The translations under genes and the position numbers were made by a program. A stretch of 64,000 nt of DNA from Dyella ginsengisoli LA-4 (GTDB lineage Bacteria > Pseudomonadota > Gammaproteobacteria > Xanthomonadales > Rhodanobacteraceae). The notes beneath the pieces are model-generated. The model was not told the origin of the DNA, searched no databases, and saw only the letters and a list, made by a program, of their open reading frames with translations. Positions 42,540 to 49,906 of this stretch are shown in pieces (position 1 is the first letter of the stretch; each line of letters starts with the position of its first letter). The stretch is taken from NCBI RefSeq assembly GCF_000334915.1, contig NZ_AMSF01000036.1:1-64000 (forward strand). Reading direction: 5' to 3'.

Positions 42540-43270
42540 GCGCCCGGCTCCCTTCCTGCCTGCGGCTTGCGCGCCGCCACGTTCACCAGGGTTTCCTCGC
42601 GCTGGCCCGGCGGCGGCGGTGCGCGCAGGCCCCAGCGCTCGAGCAGGCCGAAGTCCTTCGAGCGGCTCCACCACAGGTACGGCAGCGAGACGTTGGCCTC
42701 GTCGAACACGAAACCCTGGGCGCGCAGCATCGCCAGGTATTCGTCGGCACTCTTCTGCACGTGCATCGGGTGACGGAAGAACCAGCGGATCACCCAGGTA
42801 TCGATGTACGCCCGGGTGGATTCGGCGAACAGCAGCCAGCCACCGGGCTTGAGCACGCGCCAGAACTCGGCCAGCGCCTTTTCCTGCTCGACCAGGTGAT
42901 GGAAGGTCTGGTGGCAGAACAGCACGTCGACGCTGGCGTCGGGCAGCTCGATGCCGGCGCAGTCGGCGGTCAGCATCTGCGCATCGACGCCCTCGCGACG
43001 GGCTTCGTCCTGCGCCAGCGAGAGGCTGTGCGGATCGGCATCCAGGCCGATCAGGCGGTCGGGAGCGAACGCCTCGCGCAGCAGGCGGAACGACTTGCCC
43101 TGGCCGCAGCCGGCATCCAGCAGGACGCCGCCGCGCGGCAGCGGCTCGCCGATCAGGCGCTTGAGGTCGTTGATCGCCACCCGCAGCACGTGGTGCTGCC
43201 AGGTGTGGGTGGCGAGGAAGCGGAAGCCCAGGCGGGTTTCTTCGACGTAAGTGGCGCTTGCGTAGGTCAT
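42536..43270 (-). CDS. SAM-dependent methyltransferase (pigment tailoring)
   Basis: A 244-residue class I methyltransferase. The SAM site is VLLDAGCGQGKSFRLLR, with LIGLDADPHSL and the post-motif SVDVLFCHQTFHHLVEQ. In aryl polyene clusters such an enzyme adds the aryl methyl or O-methyl group. Its ATG shares one base with the thioesterase stop (TGATG) and its own stop overlaps the ketosynthase start, so it is fully embedded in the operon. Confidence 0.83.
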   Translation of the reverse strand: MTYASATYVEETRLGFRFLATHTWQHHVLRVAINDLKRLIGEPLPRGGVLLDAGCGQGKSFRLLREAFAPDRLIGLDADPHSLSLAQDEARREGVDAQMLTADCAGIELPDASVDVLFCHQTFHHLVEQEKALAEFWRVLKPGGWLLFAESTRAYIDTWVIRWFFRHPMHVQKSADEYLAMLRAQGFVFDEANVSLPYLWWSRSKDFGLLERWGLRAPPPPGQREETLVNVAARKPQAGREPGA

Positions 43271-43764
43271 CAGAGGGACTTTGTTGGGGAGCGCGGCCAT
43301 GGATGACCGCCCTTGGGATCTTCGCGGTCGGCATGACCGCCGGAAATGCACCGTTCCACGGCGTCGACGAAACTCTGCGGGGACGCCAGCTGCATCTCGC
43401 CGTCGGCGATGCGCACGGCGACCTGCACGGTACTGGCGCGGGTCATGCGCTGGCCGCTGTCGGCGTCGCTGACCAGGTAGTTCACCTTCAGCCGGTTCTG
43501 CCACTCCACCAGGTCGGCGCGCACGCGCAGGCGCTGGCCGAAGCGTGCGGCACGCACGTAGCGCAGCTGCAGGTCGATCACCGGCCACACGTATCCTTCG
43601 GCCTTCATGTCCATGTAGTTGTGGCCGAGGCGGTCGAGCAGCGCACAGCGCGCGACCTCCAGGTATTTCACGTAGTGGCCGTGCCAGACGACGTCCATCG
43701 AGTCGACATCGAAAAACGGCACCAGCACTTCGCTGTCAACGTGCAGCACGCCGCGGGCTCGCAT
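43270..43764 (-). CDS. 4-hydroxybenzoyl-CoA-type thioesterase (ApeK-like)
   Basis: A 164-residue hotdog thioesterase with PFFDVDSMDVVWHGHYVKYL, which includes the catalytic Asp region of the YbgC/4HBT family. ATG 43764 sits six bases after GAAGGAG, better than ATG 43770, which touches it. It may release or proofread aryl-ACP intermediates. It overlaps the acyltransferase gene upstream by about 30 bases and the methyltransferase start by one base. Confidence 0.84.
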   Translation of the reverse strand: MRARGVLHVDSEVLVPFFDVDSMDVVWHGHYVKYLEVARCALLDRLGHNYMDMKAEGYVWPVIDLQLRYVRAARFGQRLRVRADLVEWQNRLKVNYLVSDADSGQRMTRASTVQVAVRIADGEMQLASPQSFVDAVERCISGGHADREDPKGGHPWPRSPTKSL

Positions 43765-44719
43765 CCGCATCTCCTTCACTTTCGGCTTGCCAGTAGGCGT
43801 AGAAGTTGAACCACTGCCACGGCGCCAGCAGGCACAGCTGGGCGAGGCGGTCGGCGTAGCGTTGCGCCCACCCGGCGATCGCCTGCTCGCGCTGGCCACG
43901 CTCCCACGACGCGGCCTCGAGGAACGGTTCGAGGCGGATCTGGTAGCGGCCGTCGATCTTCAGGCAGCACATCAGGTGCACCGGGCAGCGCAGCAGGCCG
44001 GCCATCAGCCAGGGCCCCTGCGCGAAGGCGGCGCGATGGCCGAGGAAGTCGACCACCACGCGGCGGCCGTCCTGCAACGGGATGCGGTCGCCGGCGATGG
44101 CGATCCACTCGCCGCGGTCCAGCCGCTGCGACAGGTCCAGCATCAGCGCGGCATCCACCTCGCTCACCTGCAGCAGGCGCAGCTGGCGGTCACCGGCCTC
44201 GCTCTGCAGGCGGTTGAAATGCGCCGCGTGCCGGTTGTGCACCAGCACGTTGAGCGGCACCTTTTCCTCCATCTCGGCCAGCGCCCGGCACACGTCCAGG
44301 TTGCCCAGGTGGGTGCAGACCAGGATCTGGCCCCGCTCGCCGCTCAGGCTCCGGTGCAGCCGGCCACGCACGTCGGCCGGATCGTGCAGGCTGACCTGTG
44401 CCGCGCCCAGCGTGCCGCGCCACACGTCCAGCCGGTCCAGCAGGCTGTCGGCAAAGGCCATGAACTGGCCGAACACGCGGCGGGTGGTCGGGCGCAGTTC
44501 GGCGCGGCCGCTCCACTCGGCGAGGTAGGCCTGGTATTGCCGCACGTTGCGGCGCGCCCGTCCGAACACGAAGAAATACAGCACCACCAGATGCAGCACC
44601 GGCTGCATCGTGCGGCGCCCGAGGCGGCGCACGGCGAACGCGGTGAGCTTCATCAACGCGAAGCTGCCGCGCTCCTTCTGGGTGGCCCAGTGGTTCGCCT
44701 GCACCCGGGTCCCGCTCAT
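43736..44719 (-). CDS. LpxL/HtrB-like lysophospholipid acyltransferase
   Basis: A 327-residue acyltransferase of the lipid A late-acyltransferase family. It has an N-terminal membrane helix (VLHLVVLYFFVFGRARRNV) and an acceptor-site region ILVCTHLGNLDVCRALAE, where HLGNLD replaces the H-x4-E/D motif. It carries IAIAGDRIPLQDGRRVVVDF later. It probably loads the finished polyene onto a lipid carrier. ATG overlaps the stop of the hotdog gene (ATGA). Confidence 0.83.
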   Translation of the reverse strand: MSGTRVQANHWATQKERGSFALMKLTAFAVRRLGRRTMQPVLHLVVLYFFVFGRARRNVRQYQAYLAEWSGRAELRPTTRRVFGQFMAFADSLLDRLDVWRGTLGAAQVSLHDPADVRGRLHRSLSGERGQILVCTHLGNLDVCRALAEMEEKVPLNVLVHNRHAAHFNRLQSEAGDRQLRLLQVSEVDAALMLDLSQRLDRGEWIAIAGDRIPLQDGRRVVVDFLGHRAAFAQGPWLMAGLLRCPVHLMCCLKIDGRYQIRLEPFLEAASWERGQREQAIAGWAQRYADRLAQLCLLAPWQWFNFYAYWQAESEGDADASPRRAAR

Positions 44720-45072
44720 GTGCCCGGCTCCACCCGCAGGCGCCCGGACGAACAGTGCTGGTCGTCCAGGCGGTAGGCGAAGTGCAGCTTGCCGCGCTCG
44801 GCGTCCAGCCGCAGCTCGAGCTGCACCACCTCGCCGGGGCGCAGCAGGCGCTGGAACTTCAGCGCCTCCATCTCGCGACAGTGCGGCGCGATCGAAAGGC
44901 GTGGCGCCGCCAGTGCCAGCGCCCACTGCACCTGCAACACGCCCGGCACCACCGGCGCGCCGGGGAAATGTCCCGGGAAATGGGCCAGCCCGGGCGGAAT
45001 GCGCAGGCGCAGCACCCACGTGCCATCGCGCAGGTGCTCGTCGAGCAGCTCGGGTTCGCGCACGTCGCTCAC
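44716..45072 (-). CDS. ApeI-like hotdog dehydratase
   Basis: A 118-residue protein with HFPGHFPGAPVVPGVLQVQW, the signature stretch of FabA/FabZ/ApeI hotdog dehydratases. GTG at 45072 is chosen because it overlaps the upstream stop (GTGA), as at most junctions of this operon; ATG 45108 is an alternative. It probably partners the second hotdog protein at 40876 in polyene formation. Confidence 0.82.
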   Translation of the reverse strand: MSDVREPELLDEHLRDGTWVLRLRIPPGLAHFPGHFPGAPVVPGVLQVQWALALAAPRLSIAPHCREMEALKFQRLLRPGEVVQLELRLDAERGKLHFAYRLDDQHCSSGRLRVEPGT

Positions 45073-45617
45073 GCGTGTCGCCTGCGCAGTCGCTGGCGCA
45101 GCAGCCATTCACCGACGAACAGCACGCCCATGATGAAGTACACCAGCAGCCCGTTGTAGAGCGTCCACCACTTCAGCGGCGCCCACAGCGTGAGTGCCGC
45201 CGAGACCGCCGCGTTGAACACGAAGAAGCCGACCCACACCCAGGTGACCTTGCGCGTGTACGGCACCGCTTCCGGCGGCAGCTCGGGTTCGCGCAGGCGG
45301 GCCACCCGCTCGATGATCGGCGGGCCGTAGATCAGGCTCACCCCGAAGGTGGCCAGCAGCAGCAGGCTGATCAGGGTCGGATACCAGCGCAGCAGCCGAC
45401 CCTCGCCGGTGACCGCGAGCAGCACGCAGTACGCCAGCGCGGCGCCGACCATCCAGCGTCCGCCCGGCTCGCGCAACAGGCTCGGCGCGCGGATCAGCCA
45501 GATCGAACCGAGCACCAGCGCGAACACCGGCGGCGCGACTTTCTCCATGCCGAAATAGACGACGAACGGATACAGCACGCCGACGATCGGCAGAAGGATG
45601 GCACTCAGTCGGCGCAT
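45069..45617 (-). CDS. COG4648-type membrane protein of pigment clusters
   Basis: A 182-residue integral membrane protein with about six helices (LLPIVGVLYPFVVYFGM, VGAALAYCVLLAVTG, LISLLLLATFGVSLIYG, WVWVGFFVFNAAVSAAL, YNGLLVYFIMGVLFVGEWLL). Proteins of this kind recur in aryl polyene clusters, role unknown, perhaps in transfer or ketosynthase anchoring. Its ATG (45617) lies within 13 bases of the ACP stop with overlap. Confidence 0.8.
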   Translation of the reverse strand: MRRLSAILLPIVGVLYPFVVYFGMEKVAPPVFALVLGSIWLIRAPSLLREPGGRWMVGAALAYCVLLAVTGEGRLLRWYPTLISLLLLATFGVSLIYGPPIIERVARLREPELPPEAVPYTRKVTWVWVGFFVFNAAVSAALTLWAPLKWWTLYNGLLVYFIMGVLFVGEWLLRQRLRRRHA

Positions 45618-45892
45618 GGGGCCTGCTGGGACGCGACGTAGGCGGCAAGGTTGGCGACGGTGGCGAAATGCTCGCGCGCGTTCTTCGCGTCCGATTCGAC
45701 GCGGATGCCGTAGCGCTTCTGCAGTGCCAGCGCCAGCTCCAGCGCGTCCACCGAATCCAGCCCAAGGCCGTCGCGGAACAGCGGCTGGTCGGGCGGGATG
45801 TCGCCGGGCTGGAGGTCCTCCAGGTTCAGCGTGTCGATGATCAGGCGGGCGATGTCCTGTTCCAGCGAGGCTTGGTCGATGACGGCATTCAC
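45605..45892 (-). CDS. Acyl carrier protein (second ACP of the operon)
   Basis: A 95-residue ACP with the phosphopantetheine Ser in DGLGLDSVDALELALALQ. GTG start at 45892 overlaps the acyltransferase stop (GTGA). Aryl polyene systems usually have two ACPs with different partners; this one is far from the first (53726) and is next to the AGPAT-like acyltransferase and the COG4648 protein. Confidence 0.9.
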   Translation of the reverse strand: MNAVIDQASLEQDIARLIIDTLNLEDLQPGDIPPDQPLFRDGLGLDSVDALELALALQKRYGIRVESDAKNAREHFATVANLAAYVASQQAPCAD

Positions 45893-46695
45893 GAGGCGGC
45901 GAGCTCCCTTTCGAAGAGTTGGTGCAGATGATCGTTGAGGCGGCGCGAGGCGATCGGCAGCGGCGCATCGGCGTTGAAGGTGGCCGGATCGATGTCCTCG
46001 CCGACGCGCAGGTGCACCTGCACTCGCCGCTCGGGAATGCGATACCAGGGTTCGGCCTTGGTCAGCGTGGTCGGCGCGACGGTGATGTAGACCGGAGTGA
46101 TCGTACGGGCGCCGCGCAGGGCGATCGCCGCCGCGCCCCGGTGGAATACCGGCGCATGGCCCGGCCGGGTGCGCGTGCCCTCGGGAAACACCACCAGGCA
46201 CTGCCCCGCGCGCAGCACGTCGGCGGCGCGTTCCAGCATGGTCATGCTGCCGTCGTTGCTGATGTACCCGGCGGCACTGACCGGACCGCGCGTGCAGGGG
46301 TTGCCGAACAGGCCGGCCTTCACCACGCAGTTGGCGTTGCGGATCTGTCCGATCAGGAACACCACGTCGATCAGCGAGGGGTGGTTGGCCACCACCATCT
46401 GCCCGGGGTTCCCCAATCGCTCGGCGCCCTCGATGCGGAAGTCGAGCACGCGGCTGCGATGCATGAACCACACCAGCATGCGGAACGATCGACTGATCGC
46501 GGCGCGGGCGCGGCGGCAGCGCGCATCGGCGCCGCCCGGCAGCAGGCCCATCAGCGGCAGGATCAGCAGGCGCAGCAGCAGCCCGCCGACCCCGAACAGC
46601 ACGAAGCTGGCGCCGGTGGCGACCAGGCGCCACGCCCAGGCGTCGGTACGGCGGGTCAGGCCTGGCGCTGCCAGATCCATTGGCGTGTCTTCCAT
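45889..46695 (-). CDS. 1-acyl-glycerol-3-phosphate acyltransferase-like protein
   Basis: A 268-residue PlsC-family acyltransferase with VANHPSLIDVV (the H-x4-D motif) and FPEGTRTRPGH. N-terminal membrane segments (ASFVLFGVGGLLLRLLILPLMG) anchor it. Probably acylates the lipid end of the pigment. ATG 46695 (MEDTPMDLAAP) is preferred; ATG 46680 has a GGAAG spaced about seven bases and is also possible. It overlaps the chain-length factor gene by about 40 bases. Confidence 0.85.
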   Translation of the reverse strand: MEDTPMDLAAPGLTRRTDAWAWRLVATGASFVLFGVGGLLLRLLILPLMGLLPGGADARCRRARAAISRSFRMLVWFMHRSRVLDFRIEGAERLGNPGQMVVANHPSLIDVVFLIGQIRNANCVVKAGLFGNPCTRGPVSAAGYISNDGSMTMLERAADVLRAGQCLVVFPEGTRTRPGHAPVFHRGAAAIALRGARTITPVYITVAPTTLTKAEPWYRIPERRVQVHLRVGEDIDPATFNADAPLPIASRRLNDHLHQLFERELAAS

Positions 46696-47405
46696 GCGTG
46701 TTCCAGTGATGGTTCCCGGGTGATCGTGGCGCGCAGGAAATCCAGCGCATGCGGCCAGGCGCAGCGGGCGCGATCGCCGTCGGCGCGCGCGTGGCGCAGC
46801 TGCCAGCCGGCCCCGCCCGGCGCGCTGCCGGCGGACGCCTGCCGCCCCAGCCGCAGCGCCACGGCATAAGAGAACGGCACATCCTCGATCCACGGTGCAT
46901 AGGCCGCCGGTGGACGTTCTTCGGCGACCACCACCAGCGCCGCGGGCGCACCGGCGTCCAGCAGCAGGGCGCCCTCCAGCATGGCGTGCTCGAAGGTGTC
47001 GGCCTCGCCGGCGATGGCGGTCGATTCGCCGCGCTGGCCGCGCAGGATCGACCACTGGCCGGCGATGGCGTTGTGCACCGACAGGCCGAACTGGGTCGGC
47101 GACAACGGCTGCCCGTCGGCGATGTCGCCGAGCAGGGCGAACGTGCGCGTGGTCTCGCCGTGACGAGAGGCGAACACGAACGGCAGCTGCTCGTCATCGC
47201 CGCACAACGGCCAGGCGGCCTCCAGCGTCATCCGCGCCAGCCGGCTCAGCCGGCGGCGCTGCATCGGCGGCAGGAAGGCGCAGGCGGGCTGCACCTGGCC
47301 ATCGTCGGGCACGACGCGCGGCGCCATGGCCCAGTCGTGCCATGCATCGGGCGTGTCCAGACCGGGAGCCCAGGCGCGCCAGGCGTCGACGCGGATGGCG
47401 GTCAT
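46656..47405 (-). CDS. Ketosynthase-like chain-length factor (ApeC-type, no active-site Cys)
   Basis: A 249-residue truncated ketosynthase-like protein (Ketoacyl-synt_2 type). The position of the catalytic Cys reads ESTAIAGEADTF, and the second His motif is absent, so it cannot condense by itself. Its ATG overlaps the stop of the preceding full ketosynthase (ATGA at 47402-47405), fitting a KS:CLF heterodimer as described for ApeO:ApeC, in which this subunit sets polyene length. Confidence 0.82.
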   Translation of the reverse strand: MTAIRVDAWRAWAPGLDTPDAWHDWAMAPRVVPDDGQVQPACAFLPPMQRRRLSRLARMTLEAAWPLCGDDEQLPFVFASRHGETTRTFALLGDIADGQPLSPTQFGLSVHNAIAGQWSILRGQRGESTAIAGEADTFEHAMLEGALLLDAGAPAALVVVAEERPPAAYAPWIEDVPFSYAVALRLGRQASAGSAPGGAGWQLRHARADGDRARCAWPHALDFLRATITREPSLEHAWKTRQWIWQRQA

Positions 47406-48649
47406 GCGGCCACCTCCGCGCAGCGGCGGAACAGCAGGGCGGCGCAGCTGCCGCCGAAACCGAAGTTGCCCGACAGCACACTGTCGATCGCCTGCTCGCG
47501 CCGTGCGTCGAGCAACGGCGCATCGGCGAAGGCTTCGTCGACGTGGTCGGGCACCCGGCCGGGGGCGAGGAAGCCGTGCTGCAGCATCAGCAGGCCGGCG
47601 ATGGCATCCAGCGCGCCGGCGGCGGCCGGCGCGTGTCCGACCAGCCCCTTGATCGACGACAGCGGCGGCACCGCCGCATCGCGTTCGGCGAACACGTTGC
47701 GGATCGCCTGCCATTCGGCGAGGTCGCCCTGCGGCGTCGAGCAGGCGTGCGTGTTGATGTAGTCGGGCAGGGTGCCGGCGCGCACGATCGCCTGGCGCAG
47801 CGCGCGGGCGATGCCGTCGGCGCCGGGGCCGACCATGCTGGCCGCCTCGGTGGCGGTACCGTAGCCGGCCAGTTCGGCCAGCACGGTGGCGCCCCGGGCC
47901 TGTGCGTGTTCCAGCGATTCGAGGACCAGCACGCCGGCGCCCGCGGCCAGCACGAAGCCGTCGCGATCGCGGTCGTACGGGCGCGAGGCGAGCGTGGCGT
48001 CGTGCTGCGGCGACAGCGCGCCCATTGCGTCGAACCACATCGCGGTGCTGTCGTGCAGTTCTTCCGCACCGCCGGTGACCACCACCTGCTGGCGGCCGAG
48101 CTGGATCAACTCCATCGCCTGGCCGATCGCATGCGCGCTGCTGGTGCAGGCCGAACTGATGGTGAGGCTGATGCCGCCGATGCCGAAGGCGTGCGCGATG
48201 CTGGCCGACAGCGCGCTGCTCATGCCGCGCGGCACGATGAACGGCGAGAGCTTGTGGATGCCGCGGGTGCGATGCAGTTCCAGCGCCGTCTCGTGCTCGC
48301 TCAGCGCCGCGCCGCCGCCCAGCACCAGGCCGCAGTCGTCGCGGTGCAGGGTTTCGGCGGGGAGGCCGGCCTGCGCCAGCGCTTCGCTCATCGCGTGCCA
48401 GGCGTACAGGCCCGGCGCAGCGAGAAAGCGCCGCAGCTTGCGCGGCGGTTCCGGCAGGTCGGACAGGTCGACCGGACCGCCGATGCGCGCCTGCATGCCG
48501 AGCGCGGCGAAGCCGTCCATCGGGCGCAGGCCGCTGCGGCCATTGCGCAGCCCGTCGAGCAGCGCGGCGTTGCCGGCGCCCAGGCACGACACCGAGCCGG
48601 TGCCGGTCACCACCACGCGTGGCAGGCCGCTGGCGTCGACCAGACGCAT
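47402..48649 (-). CDS. Beta-ketoacyl-ACP synthase, FabB-like (ApeO-type KS)
   Basis: A 415-residue ketosynthase with Cys168 (ISSACTSSAHAIG), His in INTHACSTPQGD and His in GLVGHAPAAAGALD. The HACSTPQGD box is altered from the usual HGTSTPxGD. Its ATG shares one base with the upstream FabF-like stop (TGATG), and the chain-length factor follows with ATGA overlap, so it is the probable catalytic partner of that factor. Confidence 0.86.
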   Translation of the reverse strand: MRLVDASGLPRVVVTGTGSVSCLGAGNAALLDGLRNGRSGLRPMDGFAALGMQARIGGPVDLSDLPEPPRKLRRFLAAPGLYAWHAMSEALAQAGLPAETLHRDDCGLVLGGGAALSEHETALELHRTRGIHKLSPFIVPRGMSSALSASIAHAFGIGGISLTISSACTSSAHAIGQAMELIQLGRQQVVVTGGAEELHDSTAMWFDAMGALSPQHDATLASRPYDRDRDGFVLAAGAGVLVLESLEHAQARGATVLAELAGYGTATEAASMVGPGADGIARALRQAIVRAGTLPDYINTHACSTPQGDLAEWQAIRNVFAERDAAVPPLSSIKGLVGHAPAAAGALDAIAGLLMLQHGFLAPGRVPDHVDEAFADAPLLDARREQAIDSVLSGNFGFGGSCAALLFRRCAEVAA

Positions 48650-49872
48650 CAGTCGACCGCCCGGAAGATCAGCGAGGTGTTGATCCCGCCGAAGGCGAAG
48701 TTGTTGTTCATCACGCAGTCGGTGGCGATGGCGCGCTCGCTGCCGGCGATGTAGTCCAGCTCGGCGCAGTCGGGGTCGACCTCGGTCAGGTTGAGGGTGG
48801 GCGCGAAGCGGCCCGCGCGCATCATCTCGATCGCCCACCACGATTCCAGGGCACCGCAGGCGCCCAGGGTGTGGCCCACGTAGCTCTTCATCCCGCTCAC
48901 CGGCACGCGCGCGCCCAGCACTTCGTGGGTGGCATGGCTCTCGGCCACGTCGCCGCGGTCGGTGGCGGTGCCGTGGGCGCTGACATAGCCGATCGCCTCC
49001 GGCGGCAGCTTCGCGTCGGCCAGCGCCAGGCGCATCGCCACCGCCATCGTCGCCGCGGTGGGCTGGGTGATGTGCACGCCGTCGGAGTTGCAGCCGAAGC
49101 CGATCACCTCGGCGTACATCGTCGCGCCGCGCGCCCTGGCGTGTTCGTACTCCTCCAGGATCAGCGTGGTGGCGCCTTCGCCGACCACCAGGCCGTCGCG
49201 CGCGCGGTCGAACGGACGCGGCGTGAGCTGCGGCTCGTCGTTGCGCGTGCTGGTGGCGAACAGCGTGTCGAACACCGCCGCGCCGGGGCCGGACAGCTCC
49301 TCGGCGCCGCCGCACAGCATCAGTGTCTGCTTGCCCTGCGCGATCGCCTCGTAGCCGTAGCCGATCGCCTGGCTGCCCGAGGTACAGGCGCTGGAGGTCG
49401 GGATGATGCGGCCCTTCAGGCCGAAGAACACGCCGACGTTCACCGCCGTGGTGTGCCCCATCATCTGGATGTAGCTGGTGGCGGTGACGCCCTGCATCGA
49501 GCCGGTATCGAGCATGCGGCCCATCACCCGCACCGGCTCCACGCTGCCGCCGGACGAGCCGTAGGCCACGCCCATGCGGCCGTCGCGGATGTCCGCGTCG
49601 TCGTGCAGACCGGCATCGCGCAGGGCGTGCTCGCTGGCGGCCACGGCCAGCTGCGAGACACGGCCCATCGAACGGGTTTTCTGCCGCGGCCAGGCCGGCG
49701 CGACGAAGTCGTCCACCGGGCAGCCGAGGCGGCCGTTGAGACCGTCGAAATAGTCCCACTCGGGCATCCGGCGCACCGCGTTGCGACCCTCGCGCAACCG
49801 GTCGGCGATGCTCGCCCAGTCATGGCCCAGCGCTGTGACGCCACCCATGCCGGTGATGACGACGCGCTTCAT
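48649..49872 (-). CDS. Beta-ketoacyl-ACP synthase II-like (FabF-type)
   Basis: A 407-residue ketosynthase with Cys163 (PTSSACTSGSQAIG), His in SAHGTATDRGD and His in SYVGHTLGACGALE. All three catalytic residues are present. It opens the three-gene KS block (48649, 47402, 46656). Thirty-four bases separate it from the MMPL gene upstream, one of the few gaps in this operon. Confidence 0.88.
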   Translation of the reverse strand: MKRVVITGMGGVTALGHDWASIADRLREGRNAVRRMPEWDYFDGLNGRLGCPVDDFVAPAWPRQKTRSMGRVSQLAVAASEHALRDAGLHDDADIRDGRMGVAYGSSGGSVEPVRVMGRMLDTGSMQGVTATSYIQMMGHTTAVNVGVFFGLKGRIIPTSSACTSGSQAIGYGYEAIAQGKQTLMLCGGAEELSGPGAAVFDTLFATSTRNDEPQLTPRPFDRARDGLVVGEGATTLILEEYEHARARGATMYAEVIGFGCNSDGVHITQPTAATMAVAMRLALADAKLPPEAIGYVSAHGTATDRGDVAESHATHEVLGARVPVSGMKSYVGHTLGACGALESWWAIEMMRAGRFAPTLNLTEVDPDCAELDYIAGSERAIATDCVMNNNFAFGGINTSLIFRAVD

Positions 49873-49906
49873 GGCCGGGACATCCGGGGCGGCAGGGAGA
49901 GATCGA

